From contig NZ_CP038241.1 in assembly GCF_012222965.1 (NCBI RefSeq), positions 744,001-808,000 on the forward strand: 64,000 nucleotides of DNA, in the 5' to 3' direction. Position numbers and translations under genes: made by a program. Under the pieces are notes generated by a model. That model searched no databases, was not told the origin of the DNA, and saw only the letters and a program-made list of their open reading frames with translations. Every line of letters starts with the position of its first letter. Within the stretch, counting starts at the first letter, position 1. Of the stretch, positions 28,159-38,508 are shown one piece after another. The stretch comes from Allofrancisella inopinata (lineage in GTDB: Bacteria > Pseudomonadota > Gammaproteobacteria > Francisellales > Francisellaceae).

Positions 28159-28581
28159 TTACTTAGTTTGACTTGCTACTTGTTCAGCTGAAGCTGTACC
28201 TGCTAATTGTGTTTTCTCAGGTTGTGCTTGTACTACATCATCACTTGCTTGAGTAGGTTTATTATTAGTTACTTCTTGTTTTTGGGTTTCAACAGCTGCC
28301 TTTTGTTTAGCTATAGCTTGTTTTTGGAATTCAACCATTGCATTTTGCATTTGTTCAGGAGTTAATCTAGCATCCTTACCTAGAATACCATCTTTTAGAC
28401 CATTTACTATTTGTTCATTATCTGCAGAAATATTGCTTTGAGCCATTTGTGTTTGAAGAGTTTTACCCATAGAGTAACCTACAGAATAACTAATATCATC
28501 TTTGTTGTCAGCAGCAAAGCTACTTCCTACTAGGGCACCTGCTAATATAGGGGCTATAATTAAAGTTTTAGCTAATTTCAT
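28159..28581 (-). CDS. fipA: FipA-like exported protein with FKBP N-terminal domain
   Basis: A 140-residue exported protein from the ATG at 28581, which GGGAG precedes at good distance; in-frame codons up to 28632 would spoil the signal peptide. The signal sequence MKLAKTLIIAPILAGALVGSSFA ends at an A-x-A site (shown in outline). The mature part has ISYSVGYSMGKTLQTQM, the Mip/FKBP N-terminal dimerisation motif, but no peptidyl-prolyl isomerase domain, and a Gln-rich C-terminus. In Francisella FipA assists FipB, and the same gene order here supports that role. Confidence 0.85.
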   Translation of the reverse strand: MKLAKTLIIAPILAGALVGSSFAADNKDDISYSVGYSMGKTLQTQMAQSNISADNEQIVNGLKDGILGKDARLTPEQMQNAMVEFQKQAIAKQKAAVETQKQEVTNNKPTQASDDVVQAQPEKTQLAGTASAEQVASQTK

Positions 28582-28662
28582 TATTTTATTTTCTCCCATT
28601 GTTTGAAATTTTTTTAGTAACTTTAAAATCATTCTAACAAACTATATGGATAATCCCAACTT

Positions 28663-29763
28663 TTATATGGATGATTTTTGTTTATTATATAGTTTATTTA
28701 TAGCCCAATCGATATGCTCCAAAATTAGAAAATTATCTAAATATTCGGCTCTTTTGTTTTTTAAAGCTAATAAATTTTCGTGTTTATATGGTGAGTTACC
28801 TATGGCTATAGAAATATTTCTTATCCAAGCATCATAACCAATTCTACGAATAGCCGAACCTTGTGTATAGTTGTCAAAGTCTTCTTTAGACCATGAAAAA
28901 AGCTCAAGTAAAGGTCTATTTACTAAAAAATTTCTTTGTTGAAAATCTTGTTCAGTCGTCACAGGTGCTTGATTATTAAAAGGACAGACCAACTGACAAT
29001 CATCACAACCATAAATTCTAGTACCTATTTTATCTCTAAACTCTAGAGGTATAGCTCCTTTATTCTCTATAGTTAGATAAGATATGCATTTACGTGAGTC
29101 GATCATTTTATTGGGCAAAATTGCTCCTGTTGGACAAAGCTTAATACATGCTTGACACTTTCCACATTCATTTAATTTAGGATCTGTATTTGGTAATTTA
29201 GACAAATCTAAATTACTATATATAACTCCAATAAAGAAAAAAGATCCTTGTTCTTTGTTCATTAGCATTGAATTTTTACCAATCCAGCCAAGACCAGCTT
29301 TTTCAGCTAGTGGTTTTTCTAATACTGGTGCACTATCTGTAAATACTCTAAACTGGTGATCGCTTGTAATTTTATCTATATATTCTCCTAGTTTTTGTAG
29401 CTTTTTTTTCATTACCTTATGGTAATCTCTACCATGAGCATATATAGAAATTTCAGCTATTTCGGAAGGTGTTCTTAGACGCTTTACTTCAGTCTTTGTG
29501 GAAATAGAGCGATTAAGATAATTAAGAGTAGCTACTATAACACTATTTGTACCAGGAACTAGCTGATCAGGAATAAAACGCTTTTGACCATGCTTAACCA
29601 TATAATCAAGCTCAGCATAGTAGCCATTTTCTATCCATTTATTGTAGTAAGGAATATATTCTGATAAATCACAATCAGCTTTTGATAATGATGATAAGCC
29701 TAACTCATTTACAGCATAATTTTTAACTTTTTGCCATTGCTCTAAAGTTAGTTCCAGTTTCAT
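28663..29763 (-). CDS. queG: Epoxyqueuosine reductase QueG
   Basis: A 366-residue cobalamin-dependent iron-sulfur enzyme that makes the last step of queuosine synthesis in tRNA. The N-terminal DUF1730 part holds DSAPVLEKPLAEKAGLGWIGKNS, whose Asp is the proton donor in the family. The two 4Fe-4S sites are CGKCQACIKLCPTGAI and CDDCQLVCPFN. A C-terminal HEAT-like tail (RRIGYDAWIRNISIAIGNS) follows. The gene begins 10 bases after the rsfS stop, so the pair is likely one operon. Confidence 0.92.
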   Translation of the reverse strand: MKLELTLEQWQKVKNYAVNELGLSSLSKADCDLSEYIPYYNKWIENGYYAELDYMVKHGQKRFIPDQLVPGTNSVIVATLNYLNRSISTKTEVKRLRTPSEIAEISIYAHGRDYHKVMKKKLQKLGEYIDKITSDHQFRVFTDSAPVLEKPLAEKAGLGWIGKNSMLMNKEQGSFFFIGVIYSNLDLSKLPNTDPKLNECGKCQACIKLCPTGAILPNKMIDSRKCISYLTIENKGAIPLEFRDKIGTRIYGCDDCQLVCPFNNQAPVTTEQDFQQRNFLVNRPLLELFSWSKEDFDNYTQGSAIRRIGYDAWIRNISIAIGNSPYKHENLLALKNKRAEYLDNFLILEHIDWAINKLYNKQKSSI

Positions 29764-29773
29764 AATTACATAA

Positions 29774-30109
29774 TTAGCTATCTTTGCGTTTGATATCCCA
29801 AAGTTTTTCTAAAGCGTAAAGCTCTCTTGTTTCCTCAAGCATTATATGAGTAACTATATCGCCAATATCGACTAATACCCAGTCAGCTTTATTATTACCT
29901 TCTACGCCTAATATGGAAATAGAGTTTTTTTTAAGCTCTTGCTCTAAATGTTTAGCTAATGCTCTGGCATGTGTAGTAGAAGAAGCAGTACAAATAACAA
30001 TTTTATCCATCATATCAGTTAAATGTTCAACATCTATAGCTTGGATATTTATACCTTTTAAATCATCTAAAGCTTCTATAGTTACGTCTAGTCTTTGGTT
30101 TGTAGTCAT
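29774..30109 (-). CDS. rsfS: Ribosomal silencing factor RsfS
   Basis: A 111-residue protein from the ATG at 30109 (MTTNQRLDVTIEALDDLKG); the frame stays open upstream to 30262 but that part is hydrophobic and unlike the family. RsfS binds ribosomal protein uL14 on the 50S subunit and blocks joining to 30S when nutrients are short. Visible marks are DKIVICTASSTTHARALA, the GVEGNNKADWVLVDIGDIVTHI core and ETRELYALEKLW. It lies directly before queG and diverges from the small membrane-protein gene. Confidence 0.9.
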   Translation of the reverse strand: MTTNQRLDVTIEALDDLKGINIQAIDVEHLTDMMDKIVICTASSTTHARALAKHLEQELKKNSISILGVEGNNKADWVLVDIGDIVTHIMLEETRELYALEKLWDIKRKDS

Positions 30110-30204
30110 AAAAAATAATATTGTATAATTTAAAGCTAAGATTATAACATAACTTACTGTAAATAGTGGTATCATGACAGTACTAAACAATAGGAGAGAC
30201 TCAA

Positions 30205-30540
30205 ATGAATAAAAAAGGCTTATTTGTATTTTTTTCTTTAGTAATATTGATCGCTGTAGCATTATTATTATTCTACAAATTTTCTATTTGGTATGAGCAA
30301 GCATTAGGATCTATCTTCTCGTATATAGTTATGGTCAGCTTTGTTTTACTTGTTTTTAGTCCATTTAGATTTATCAAAGATAATAAAGCTAATATTAGTG
30401 TTAGCAGCTATATTAAATATCTTGGGTACACACTTTTGTATATAGTTAAATTTGTAGCTAGTATTGTAAAACAAATAGTACTCACTGTTTTATATATAGT
30501 TTCTAAACTTTTCTCTACAAAAAATAAAGAACCTTCTTAA
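30205..30540 (+). CDS. Small integral membrane protein of unknown function
   Basis: A 111-residue protein with two clear transmembrane helices (about 5-25 and 35-55) and a third amphipathic to hydrophobic stretch (about 70-102) rich in Ile, Val and Lys. It ends in a short basic tail. I recognise no family. A good AGGAGA ribosome site lies before the ATG. It is followed after 12 bases by the broken helicase gene and may share its transcript. Confidence 0.6.
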   Translation: MNKKGLFVFFSLVILIAVALLLFYKFSIWYEQALGSIFSYIVMVSFVLLVFSPFRFIKDNKANISVSSYIKYLGYTLLYIVKFVASIVKQIVLTVLYIVSKLFSTKNKEPS

Positions 30541-30552
30541 AAAAAACTTTAA

Positions 30553-32624
30553 ATGCAATATACATCCGAGCAACAAAAAATCATACAGCATGACATATCT
30601 AGTCATGCAATAGTTTCAGCAGTAGCAGGAAGTGGTAAGACCCAAACACTTATAGCAAGAATAGAGTATTTATTAGCTAAGGGCATTCCAGCAAATAAAA
30701 TACTTGTTCTTATGTATAATAAATCAGCGCAATTAGATTTTGCAAACAGATTAAAAAAAGTTTTATCTGCTGAGAAATCAAAATATATAAATGTACGTAC
30801 AATGCATTCTTTAGGTAATAGCTTTTTACAAGCTTTTGCTAAAGCAGGATATATTGAATTTAATAAAATTCTCAAAGATTATGAGGTTGATAGTATTTTA
30901 TTAAATTTAATTAAAAACTACCAAAAAAATTTAAAATCATTAAAGAGATAGATAGTGATAGGGTAGAAGCTTTTAAAGAATATATTTCTATTTTAAAATC
31001 TGATCTTTGCTTAAATAATAAAAAGCTAACAAGTTTAAACCCTAAAGAAAAAAAACTTTTGGATAAAATATTTGTTGAATTTAACAAGCAATGTGAAAAG
31101 TTAAAAGCTATCACATACGACGATATGATTTATCTTCCAGCAAAATTTTTTGAGAAAAATAAAACAAATATCTCACGAGCTAATAATTTATATTCACATA
31201 TCATTATTGATGAGTACCAAGATATAAACCCTATACAGCAATTTTTTTTAAAGTGTCTGGTAGGCGATAATACCTACATCATGGCAGTAGGGGATGTTGA
31301 TCAAACTATATATCAATGGCGTGGATCAACTCCATACTATATGTTAGAGGGCTTCAAAAATGACTTTAAAAAAGTCAAACAATATCACCTTTCATATACG
31401 TTTCGCTATGGTGATTTAATATCACTTATGGCTAATAACATTATAACTAATAATAAAAAACGTCACGACAACCTATGTATTACTTATCCAAAGTTAGATA
31501 GAACTACAAATATTAGTATTTTAGATAATAGCGATAAAGCTGTGTTAAAACTAAAAGCTTTAATTGAACTGGGAATCAACGCAAGTGACATCGCTATATT
31601 AGTTAGAAAATATAATTCAACAACCGTTTTTGAATTAAGTTGTTTATATAATGATTTGCCATATCATGTGGTTGCTGATAAGGACATTTTTAGTGAAAAT
31701 ATATTTAAAGCTATTTATGGCTATCTAATGCTTTTAAATAAAGGCTATGGCTTCGAAAAACATATTATAGATCAACGTATAGAATTTATAAAGGCTATGC
31801 TTGACTATCCATCTTTATACCTTAAAAAAGAGCAAAAACAAACTCTAGCTATAAAAATTGCTAAAGATATTGATCAAGCTACAAGTTTAATCATAGAGTT
31901 AAGCAAAAACGTTGATAAATCTTTTAAAGAAAAAAATATCCTTGCTGTAGCACACTGTTGGCGAACTATTTTTAATAATACACGTGCAAAAAAACCAGGT
32001 AAAGCCATAAACTTCATATTTGAAACGCTAGAACTAGAAAAGCTTATATCTAAAGTCTCAGCAGAGACATATTCTAGTAGATCAAAACTGCAGATAATAG
32101 AGGGAATATCCAGCTTTGCTAAAAGTAACAAAGAAACTCTTAATGTATTCATAGATCTTTTATATGAATTATATCTAAAATCTACTCAACAAGGACTTAA
32201 TGTTACTAATCCTAATCAGGTTCAAATAATGTCTATGCATAAAGCAAAGGGTTTAGAGTGGGATTACGTAGTTATCCATGATGCTACAGAAGGAGGCTTT
32301 TTTGGTGAAAACAACTCAAAAATTTCTGATGAAGTTTTAGAAGAAGAGCGAAGGCTTTTTTACGTGGCTATTACAAGAGTGAAAAAACATCTTTTTATAG
32401 TAACAGCAGATGATATTGACAGGCTTTCTGCATGGTATAAAGTAAAAAATAATACCTATCCAAAAGATTTAAAGTGTAAAAATAGTCTAAGGTTTTTATA
32501 TGAAAGTAATTTAGCTGAATGCGAAAACTACTTAAGTAACTTAAATCAATTAGAAAAAGAGAATATAAAGAATAGGATTTTTAAGAGATATCATTTGAGC
32601 AGGGACATGTTGACAGAATTTTAG
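30553..32624 (+). pseudogene. UvrD/Rep-like superfamily 1 helicase, split by a -1 frameshift at an A7 run
   Basis: The first frame (30553-30951) gives the N-terminus with Q-motif TSEQQKIIQH, Walker A AVAGSGKTQTLIAR and motif Ia MYNKSAQLDFANR. The second frame (open from 30915, ending 32624) gives Walker B IIIDEYQDINPIQ, motif III GDVDQTIYQWRGS, motif V MSMHKAKGLEWDYVVIHD and motif VI ERRLFYVAITRVKKHL. All SF1A motifs are thus present, about 690 residues in total. The frames join at seven As (30923-30929): an eighth A would read QKKFKIIKE straight through. It may be a recent pseudogene, a homopolymer sequencing error, or a site of slippage. It differs from the Rep at the window start and is a smaller UvrD-like paralogue. 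Confidence 0.85.
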
Positions 32625-32691
32625 TAGGATACAAAGTCTAATTTTGTTAAACTATAGTGGTTTTTGACAAAACTTACATTATAATTTTTCA

Positions 32692-33921
32692 CTAACTCCT
32701 ATATGCTTCATCCCAATTACCGGTTAAACCAGCTACTTCATATTCTGTTACACGATTTTCAAAGAAATTGGTATGATCAGCACCATTTAGAATCCACTCT
32801 AACCAAGTTAAAGGGTTTTTTTCTATATTATATATTTCTTTAAGTCCTAATTGCGTGAGGCGTCTATCTGTAATATGGCGAATATACACCTTTACTTCAT
32901 CAGCATTTAGTCCTTCAATAGTTCCTAACTCATATGCTAAGTCAATAAATTTATCTTCTAACTCTACAGCTTTGCTAGCCATTAGGTAGATTTCTTTTTT
33001 AAAGTCGTTATCAACAATATAAGGATTTTCTTGGCAATAAATTCTAAATAAAGCGGCATTACCCTCTACATGCATAGATTCATCACGTATAGACCATTCA
33101 ACTACTTTACCCATACCTTTCATTTTTCCAAAGCGCTGGAAGTTTAGCAGCATAGCAAAAGAAGCAAACAAAGCAACCCCTTCATTAAACACAGTTTTAG
33201 CTAAACACAGTCCTAAACCGCGACGAGTAGTTGGATCAGCATCCATCATAAAGTCAATTTTATCTGTCATTGCTTTGTACTCTAAAAAAGCATGGTATTC
33301 TGAATCAGGTAGCCCTAAAGTATCGTTAAGTAAAGCATATGCTCTTTGGTGGATACCTTCTCTAGCTGCAAAAGAGCCTAGCATATTTCTAACTTCATTA
33401 TTTTTAAATGCTGGTATAAATTGATCATAATAGTTTTGACCAACTGCAACATCTGACTGAGTGAAAAGCCTTAGAATATTTGTAATATATTCTTTTTCTA
33501 CTTTTGAGATTTTGCCATTTTTCCAGTCTGTAACATCCTCTGACAAGTCAATTTCATCTTCAATCCAGTGAGCTTTTTCGTGTTTAACTGTTAGATCAAC
33601 AGCCCAAGGGTAGCTAAAAGGTTTGTATGTCTTTGAGAAAGTTGTAAGTGAAGATCCTTTAACCCTTGCGATTACCTCGCCAGCTCGAGTCATTAGGTTA
33701 TCGTATCCACCGATGTGAACACCACCTACAAAAATTTGCGGAACAGTCCTAACATGTTCTTCTACTAATAGAATATTCTTATTTACTTCATCATAGAATT
33801 TAGCTCTTTCGATATCGTCATCAAGGGTAATTTGTGTAAAAGAAATATCATTAGCGCCAAACCAGCTTTTTGCTAAATCACAGAAAGGGCAATTAGTTTT
33901 TGTATATATTTTTACTTCCAC
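32692..33921 (-). CDS. nrdB: Ribonucleotide reductase small subunit NrdB with N-terminal glutaredoxin domain
   Basis: A 409-residue fusion. Residues 1-88 are a glutaredoxin with dithiol site C11-P-F-C14, a TVPQIFV cis-proline loop and GG motif; residues 105-409 are the radical-bearing R2 subunit. Metal ligands read as D157, E188, H191, E247, E281 and H284, and the tyrosyl radical candidate is Y195 in REGIHQRAY. R2 generates the radical that NrdA uses to reduce ribonucleotides; the fused domain probably passes electrons from glutathione to the NrdA tail cysteines. It is the last gene of nrdA-grx-nrdB, 8 bases after grx. The very C-terminus, which docks into NrdA, ends EAYRS. Confidence 0.92.
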   Translation of the reverse strand: MEVKIYTKTNCPFCDLAKSWFGANDISFTQITLDDDIERAKFYDEVNKNILLVEEHVRTVPQIFVGGVHIGGYDNLMTRAGEVIARVKGSSLTTFSKTYKPFSYPWAVDLTVKHEKAHWIEDEIDLSEDVTDWKNGKISKVEKEYITNILRLFTQSDVAVGQNYYDQFIPAFKNNEVRNMLGSFAAREGIHQRAYALLNDTLGLPDSEYHAFLEYKAMTDKIDFMMDADPTTRRGLGLCLAKTVFNEGVALFASFAMLLNFQRFGKMKGMGKVVEWSIRDESMHVEGNAALFRIYCQENPYIVDNDFKKEIYLMASKAVELEDKFIDLAYELGTIEGLNADEVKVYIRHITDRRLTQLGLKEIYNIEKNPLTWLEWILNGADHTNFFENRVTEYEVAGLTGNWDEAYRS

Positions 33922-33929
33922 ATTACTAC

Positions 33930-34190
33930 CTATTTTTTACCTAAAATCTTACTTGCATTAGCCTGTAAATCTGTAAAGCCACCAATATGCTCATTATCTA
34001 TAAAAATTTGGGGTACTGTTTTAATATGTGATTTGACCTTACCACTTTGATTCATTTTATCGTAAAAGTCATTACGTTCTTGATTATTATCAAGAGTGAT
34101 TTCTTCATAACTAATACCATTTTGATCGAACCATTGTTTTGCTCCAGTACAAAATGGGCAGCCAGTTTTAGTATACATTTTAACGTTCAT
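33930..34190 (-). CDS. Glutaredoxin (GrxC/GrxA type)
   Basis: An 86-residue dithiol glutaredoxin with active site TGCPFCTGAKQW, cis-proline loop TVPQIFIDNEHIGGF, and the GG pair for glutathione binding. The start is the ATG at 34190, with AAGGA embedded in the last codons of nrdA; the upstream in-frame ATG at 34220 would overlap nrdA by 26 bases. It is closely similar to the glutaredoxin domain fused to nrdB directly downstream, so one probably arose from the other by local duplication. It would reduce NrdA or glutathionylated proteins. Confidence 0.9.
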   Translation of the reverse strand: MNVKMYTKTGCPFCTGAKQWFDQNGISYEEITLDNNQERNDFYDKMNQSGKVKSHIKTVPQIFIDNEHIGGFTDLQANASKILGKK

Positions 34191-34194
34191 AGAT

Positions 34195-35967
34195 TTATCC
34201 TTCACATGCGATACATTCACTTTCAGATTGTTTAACTTCTGAAAACTCTACAAGCCTTTGTTTTTCTACTTTTTTAGAAATATTTTCAGCTCTATTTGAA
34301 GTTTCTGTTCTTAAATAATATAAACCTTTACAACCATATTTCCAAGCATTAAAGTGCACTTTATGTAAATATGCTCTAGATGCTCCAGCAGGAAAAAACA
34401 CATTTAAAGATTGACCTTGACATAGATATTTTTGACGTGCACCACCTAAATACACTAGCCAGTCTTGATCCATCTCAATAGCAGTTTTAAATACCTTTTT
34501 TATTTCTTTGCTTAAGAAATCTAGTTGTTGCACAGAACCCCCATTGGTTATAATTTCTGACCAAACTTCTTCTGTATTTTTGCCTAGTTTCTCTAGTTCT
34601 TGCTCCAAATATTTGTTTTTATTTAAATGAGAACCAACTCTAGTTCTAGATGTAAAAGCATTAGCTTTCCAAGGTTCTATACTAGGGGAAGTATTTAGTA
34701 TTAAGGAGCTATTGGCGTTAGGAGCAATCGCAAGTAAATGAGCGTTTCTACGCTCAGTTCCTACCATGTCAGGAGCTTCACCTTTTTCTCTACCTAACTC
34801 TAAAGTTTCCTCAACAGCTTGTTCTTTTATTCTTTTGAAAATTTCTTCATTTATTTCTTCAGCTTCTTTGGATTCAAATGGTACTCTATGCATCTGCAAA
34901 TAAGAATGAAAGCCCATAGCCCCAAGCCCTAGGCTTCTTTCACGAGAAGCGCTGTATCTAGCTTTAGATATTTCATCACCAGCATGATCTATAAAAAACT
35001 GTAAAACGTTATCTAAAAACCTAATTAGATCTTTAATTAGAGTTGTGTCTTTCCATTCATCATATTTTTCTAAATTTACAGAAGATAAGCAACAAACAGC
35101 AGTACGTTTTTCATCTGTTACAAGGTGAATTTCATTACATAAATTTGAACCTTTGATAGTTAGTCCAAGCTCTTTTTGAGCTTTTGGTAATGCTCTATTA
35201 GCAGTATCAATAAAGTTTAAATACGGTTCACCAGTACGGTAACGAGTTTCTAATATAGTTTCCCAAAGCTTACGGGCTTTGATTATATCTCTAACTGATC
35301 TATCATCAGGGTCAACTAGTTTCCAGTTATCATTGTTAGCAACTGCTTGCATAAATTCATCAGTTAGGTTTACAGCATGATGTAAGTTTAGACACTTTCT
35401 ATTTACATCACCAGTAGGTACACGAATACTTAAGAACTCAACTATATCAGGGTGAGATATATCCATATATGCTGCGTACGAGCCTTTACGAGTTTTACCT
35501 TGACGATACGCAACCATATCAGCATCTACAGTATGCATGAAAGGTATAGGTCCAGGAGCCTTATCAGAAACAGATCTAACTCTTGACCAGTGACCACCAA
35601 CACCACCACCTTTTACAGATAACCATCTTAATTCAGATGAATGCTCTATTAACCCTTCTAAGGAATCTGGTACATAAGACAAAAAACAACTAATAGGTAA
35701 AGATTTGACTTTAGCCCCAGGAAGTGGAGCATTTGATAATACAGGGGAAGCAAACATAAACCAACCGTTAGATGCAGCATTATATATACGTTGTGCTAAG
35801 TTGCTATCACCAAAAGAGTATGCTATAGCAGCTCTAGCAAAAGCATACTGAGGAGATGGTTCATTCTCTAAGCAATAATAGTTAGTAAGTAATTGTTGAG
35901 CTTGTAGAGAAAGCTCTTGGTCTTTTGAGACATCTATATGTATGCCTAGATAATTTTCTTTAGCCAT
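34195..35967 (-). CDS. nrdA: Ribonucleoside-diphosphate reductase large subunit NrdA, ATP-cone-less
   Basis: A 590-residue class I catalytic subunit, much shorter than E. coli NrdA (about 760). The N-terminal ATP-cone is missing: the protein starts directly with the R1 N-terminal domain. Active-site residues are visible as C94 (PISCFLS) and C292 or C293 (VCCLSS) for the redox pair, N275, C277 and E279 in NLCNEIHL for the radical chemistry, and the tail pair CIAC near the end. Specificity-site sequence is present (VDADMVAYRQGKTRKG). Without an ATP-cone the enzyme should lack the usual dATP off-switch. First gene of nrdA-grx-nrdB; spacing to grx is 4 bases. Confidence 0.92.
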   Translation of the reverse strand: MAKENYLGIHIDVSKDQELSLQAQQLLTNYYCLENEPSPQYAFARAAIAYSFGDSNLAQRIYNAASNGWFMFASPVLSNAPLPGAKVKSLPISCFLSYVPDSLEGLIEHSSELRWLSVKGGGVGGHWSRVRSVSDKAPGPIPFMHTVDADMVAYRQGKTRKGSYAAYMDISHPDIVEFLSIRVPTGDVNRKCLNLHHAVNLTDEFMQAVANNDNWKLVDPDDRSVRDIIKARKLWETILETRYRTGEPYLNFIDTANRALPKAQKELGLTIKGSNLCNEIHLVTDEKRTAVCCLSSVNLEKYDEWKDTTLIKDLIRFLDNVLQFFIDHAGDEISKARYSASRERSLGLGAMGFHSYLQMHRVPFESKEAEEINEEIFKRIKEQAVEETLELGREKGEAPDMVGTERRNAHLLAIAPNANSSLILNTSPSIEPWKANAFTSRTRVGSHLNKNKYLEQELEKLGKNTEEVWSEIITNGGSVQQLDFLSKEIKKVFKTAIEMDQDWLVYLGGARQKYLCQGQSLNVFFPAGASRAYLHKVHFNAWKYGCKGLYYLRTETSNRAENISKKVEKQRLVEFSEVKQSESECIACEG

Positions 35968-36157
35968 AATAAACCTTATTAATAAACTAACAAATAAATT
36001 AAATCTATACTAAATAAGTATAATTGATATTTTATTATTAGAATTCTACCAACTTTTTAGGATTTTAAAATAGCAAAAAAGGAAATATTATCCTTGACAT
36101 TACTAGAGGTGTTTTAAGAGCTAGATAATATAAAGGGTTAAGAAGATTAGTAAAAAA

Positions 36158-37135
<978 letters not shown>

Positions 37136-37273
37136 TTAGTTAAATAAAACAAACAGATTATAACATAATACGCTGTTAAGTTAACAAATTAAAGTTTTGC
37201 TAAAATTTATATTTACAAGTATAATATAAACATATAATGTGTATCTTAGAGTAAAGAGTGATCTTACTAAAGC

Positions 37274-37789
37274 ATGTTAAAAAAATACATAAATAATATA
37301 GGGTTTTGTCTGGGCGTAATCGGCTTAGCACTGTTTGTGTTTGGGCTAGTTGAGAAAGGTATTTTTGAGAAAAATGTGGTGATACTATATGCCACACTTT
37401 TGATGTTTGTAGCAGCATTGATTCAAAAGGAACAATTTTTTACAGGTTTGGAAGGTATTGCACTTGTAATAAGTGCAATAGTGGTGTTTTATCAAGCTCC
37501 CCAGGTTTATAATTTAACTGTTTTTGTTAGTTTAATTTTTGTGTTTGCTATTTGGTATTTTGCTAGGCATAAACTAAATTTTGCTAGAATTTGTGCATTT
37601 ATTGGTTTAGTTTGCTTATGTTTGGGGATCGTACTAGCCAGAAATGAATTTATGGTAATTTGTGGTATATTCTTGTCTGTTTATGCAGTTTTTTCTATAC
37701 GACAAGGTTTTACTGTGAGCTGGATTTTTTTAGCACTAAACATATTATTTGCCTTAGTTGCAATAATTTCTTTGTATGGACTTTATTAG
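37274..37789 (+). CDS. Polytopic membrane protein of unknown function
   Basis: A 171-residue hydrophobic protein with about six short transmembrane helices separated by small polar turns such as EKGIFEKN, QKEQFF and RHKLNF. No conserved motif or known family is apparent to me. The start codon at 37274 lies 156 bases from the divergent mdh start. The end is 33 bases before coq7, on the same strand, so they could be cotranscribed. Confidence 0.6.
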   Translation: MLKKYINNIGFCLGVIGLALFVFGLVEKGIFEKNVVILYATLLMFVAALIQKEQFFTGLEGIALVISAIVVFYQAPQVYNLTVFVSLIFVFAIWYFARHKLNFARICAFIGLVCLCLGIVLARNEFMVICGIFLSVYAVFSIRQGFTVSWIFLALNILFALVAIISLYGLY

Positions 37790-37822
37790 CAAAATATAAT
37801 TTCAAAAGGGAATTTATATTTT

Positions 37823-38458
37823 ATGAGAAAATTATCGTTTTTAGATAGGGTTATAGAAGAGCTTGATAGCTACGCAAAATTTACAAAGGCTAAAGTTAGT
37901 CCCACTAGAAAGTCTCCTAGTAAAAACATATATGATCAACAGTTAACCCAAGCAGAAAAAAAACATTCAGCAGGTCTAATGAGAGTTGACTACACCGGAG
38001 AGATGTGTGCTCAAGGTTTATATCGTGGGCAAGCTGCAGTAGCTAAATCAGTAGAAACAAAGACCTATTTATATCAAGCTGCTGATGAAGAGTATGATCA
38101 TTTAGCTTGGTGTGGCGAGAGATTACAGGAGTTAGGTGCAAAACCAAGTTTACTTAATCCTTTTTGGTATTGGGCATCATTTGGTATAGGGGTTACAGCT
38201 GGGGCTATAAGTGATAGTTTAAGCTATGGTTTTGTAGTAGAAACAGAAAAACAAGTAATGAAACATTTGGATTCACATCTAAAAAATTTACCTGTAAATG
38301 ATAATCGCTCACGTGAAATCTTAAAACAGATGTATCTTGACGAGGCACAACATGCTGTAGAGGCGGAGAAAGCAGGGGGAAAGAAACTTCCTAAACCTGT
38401 CAGAATTATAATGAAACTCCAGTCAAAAGTTATGACTACCTTGGCTTATAGGTTTTAG
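37823..38458 (+). CDS. coq7: Demethoxyubiquinone hydroxylase, Coq7 family
   Basis: A 211-residue di-iron ferritin-like enzyme that hydroxylates demethoxyubiquinone in the last ring hydroxylation of ubiquinone synthesis. Metal ligands lie in VDYTGEMCAQGLYRGQ, in DEEYDHLAWCGERL (the E-x2-H type pair), in FVVETEKQVMKHLD and in YLDEAQHAVEAE near the end. The helix FGIGVTAGAISD is the monotopic membrane-docking part. Coq7 replaces flavin-dependent UbiF in many proteobacteria, including this group. Confidence 0.9.
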   Translation: MRKLSFLDRVIEELDSYAKFTKAKVSPTRKSPSKNIYDQQLTQAEKKHSAGLMRVDYTGEMCAQGLYRGQAAVAKSVETKTYLYQAADEEYDHLAWCGERLQELGAKPSLLNPFWYWASFGIGVTAGAISDSLSYGFVVETEKQVMKHLDSHLKNLPVNDNRSREILKQMYLDEAQHAVEAEKAGGKKLPKPVRIIMKLQSKVMTTLAYRF

Positions 38459-38508
38459 TAGTTATTGTGTGATAGCTGGAAATATTTGACTTGTTTTTCG
38501 AGTTATGC

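Noticed and set aside
29774-30262. 162-residue version of RsfS with a hydrophobic N-terminus
   Set aside because: RsfS proteins are about 105-115 residues and begin as the frame does at 30109; the upstream part runs through the rsfS/membrane-protein promoter region.
37200-37418. Minus-strand frame over the mdh/membrane-protein spacer
   Set aside because: Overlaps the opposite membrane-protein gene, has no ribosome site and no family resemblance.
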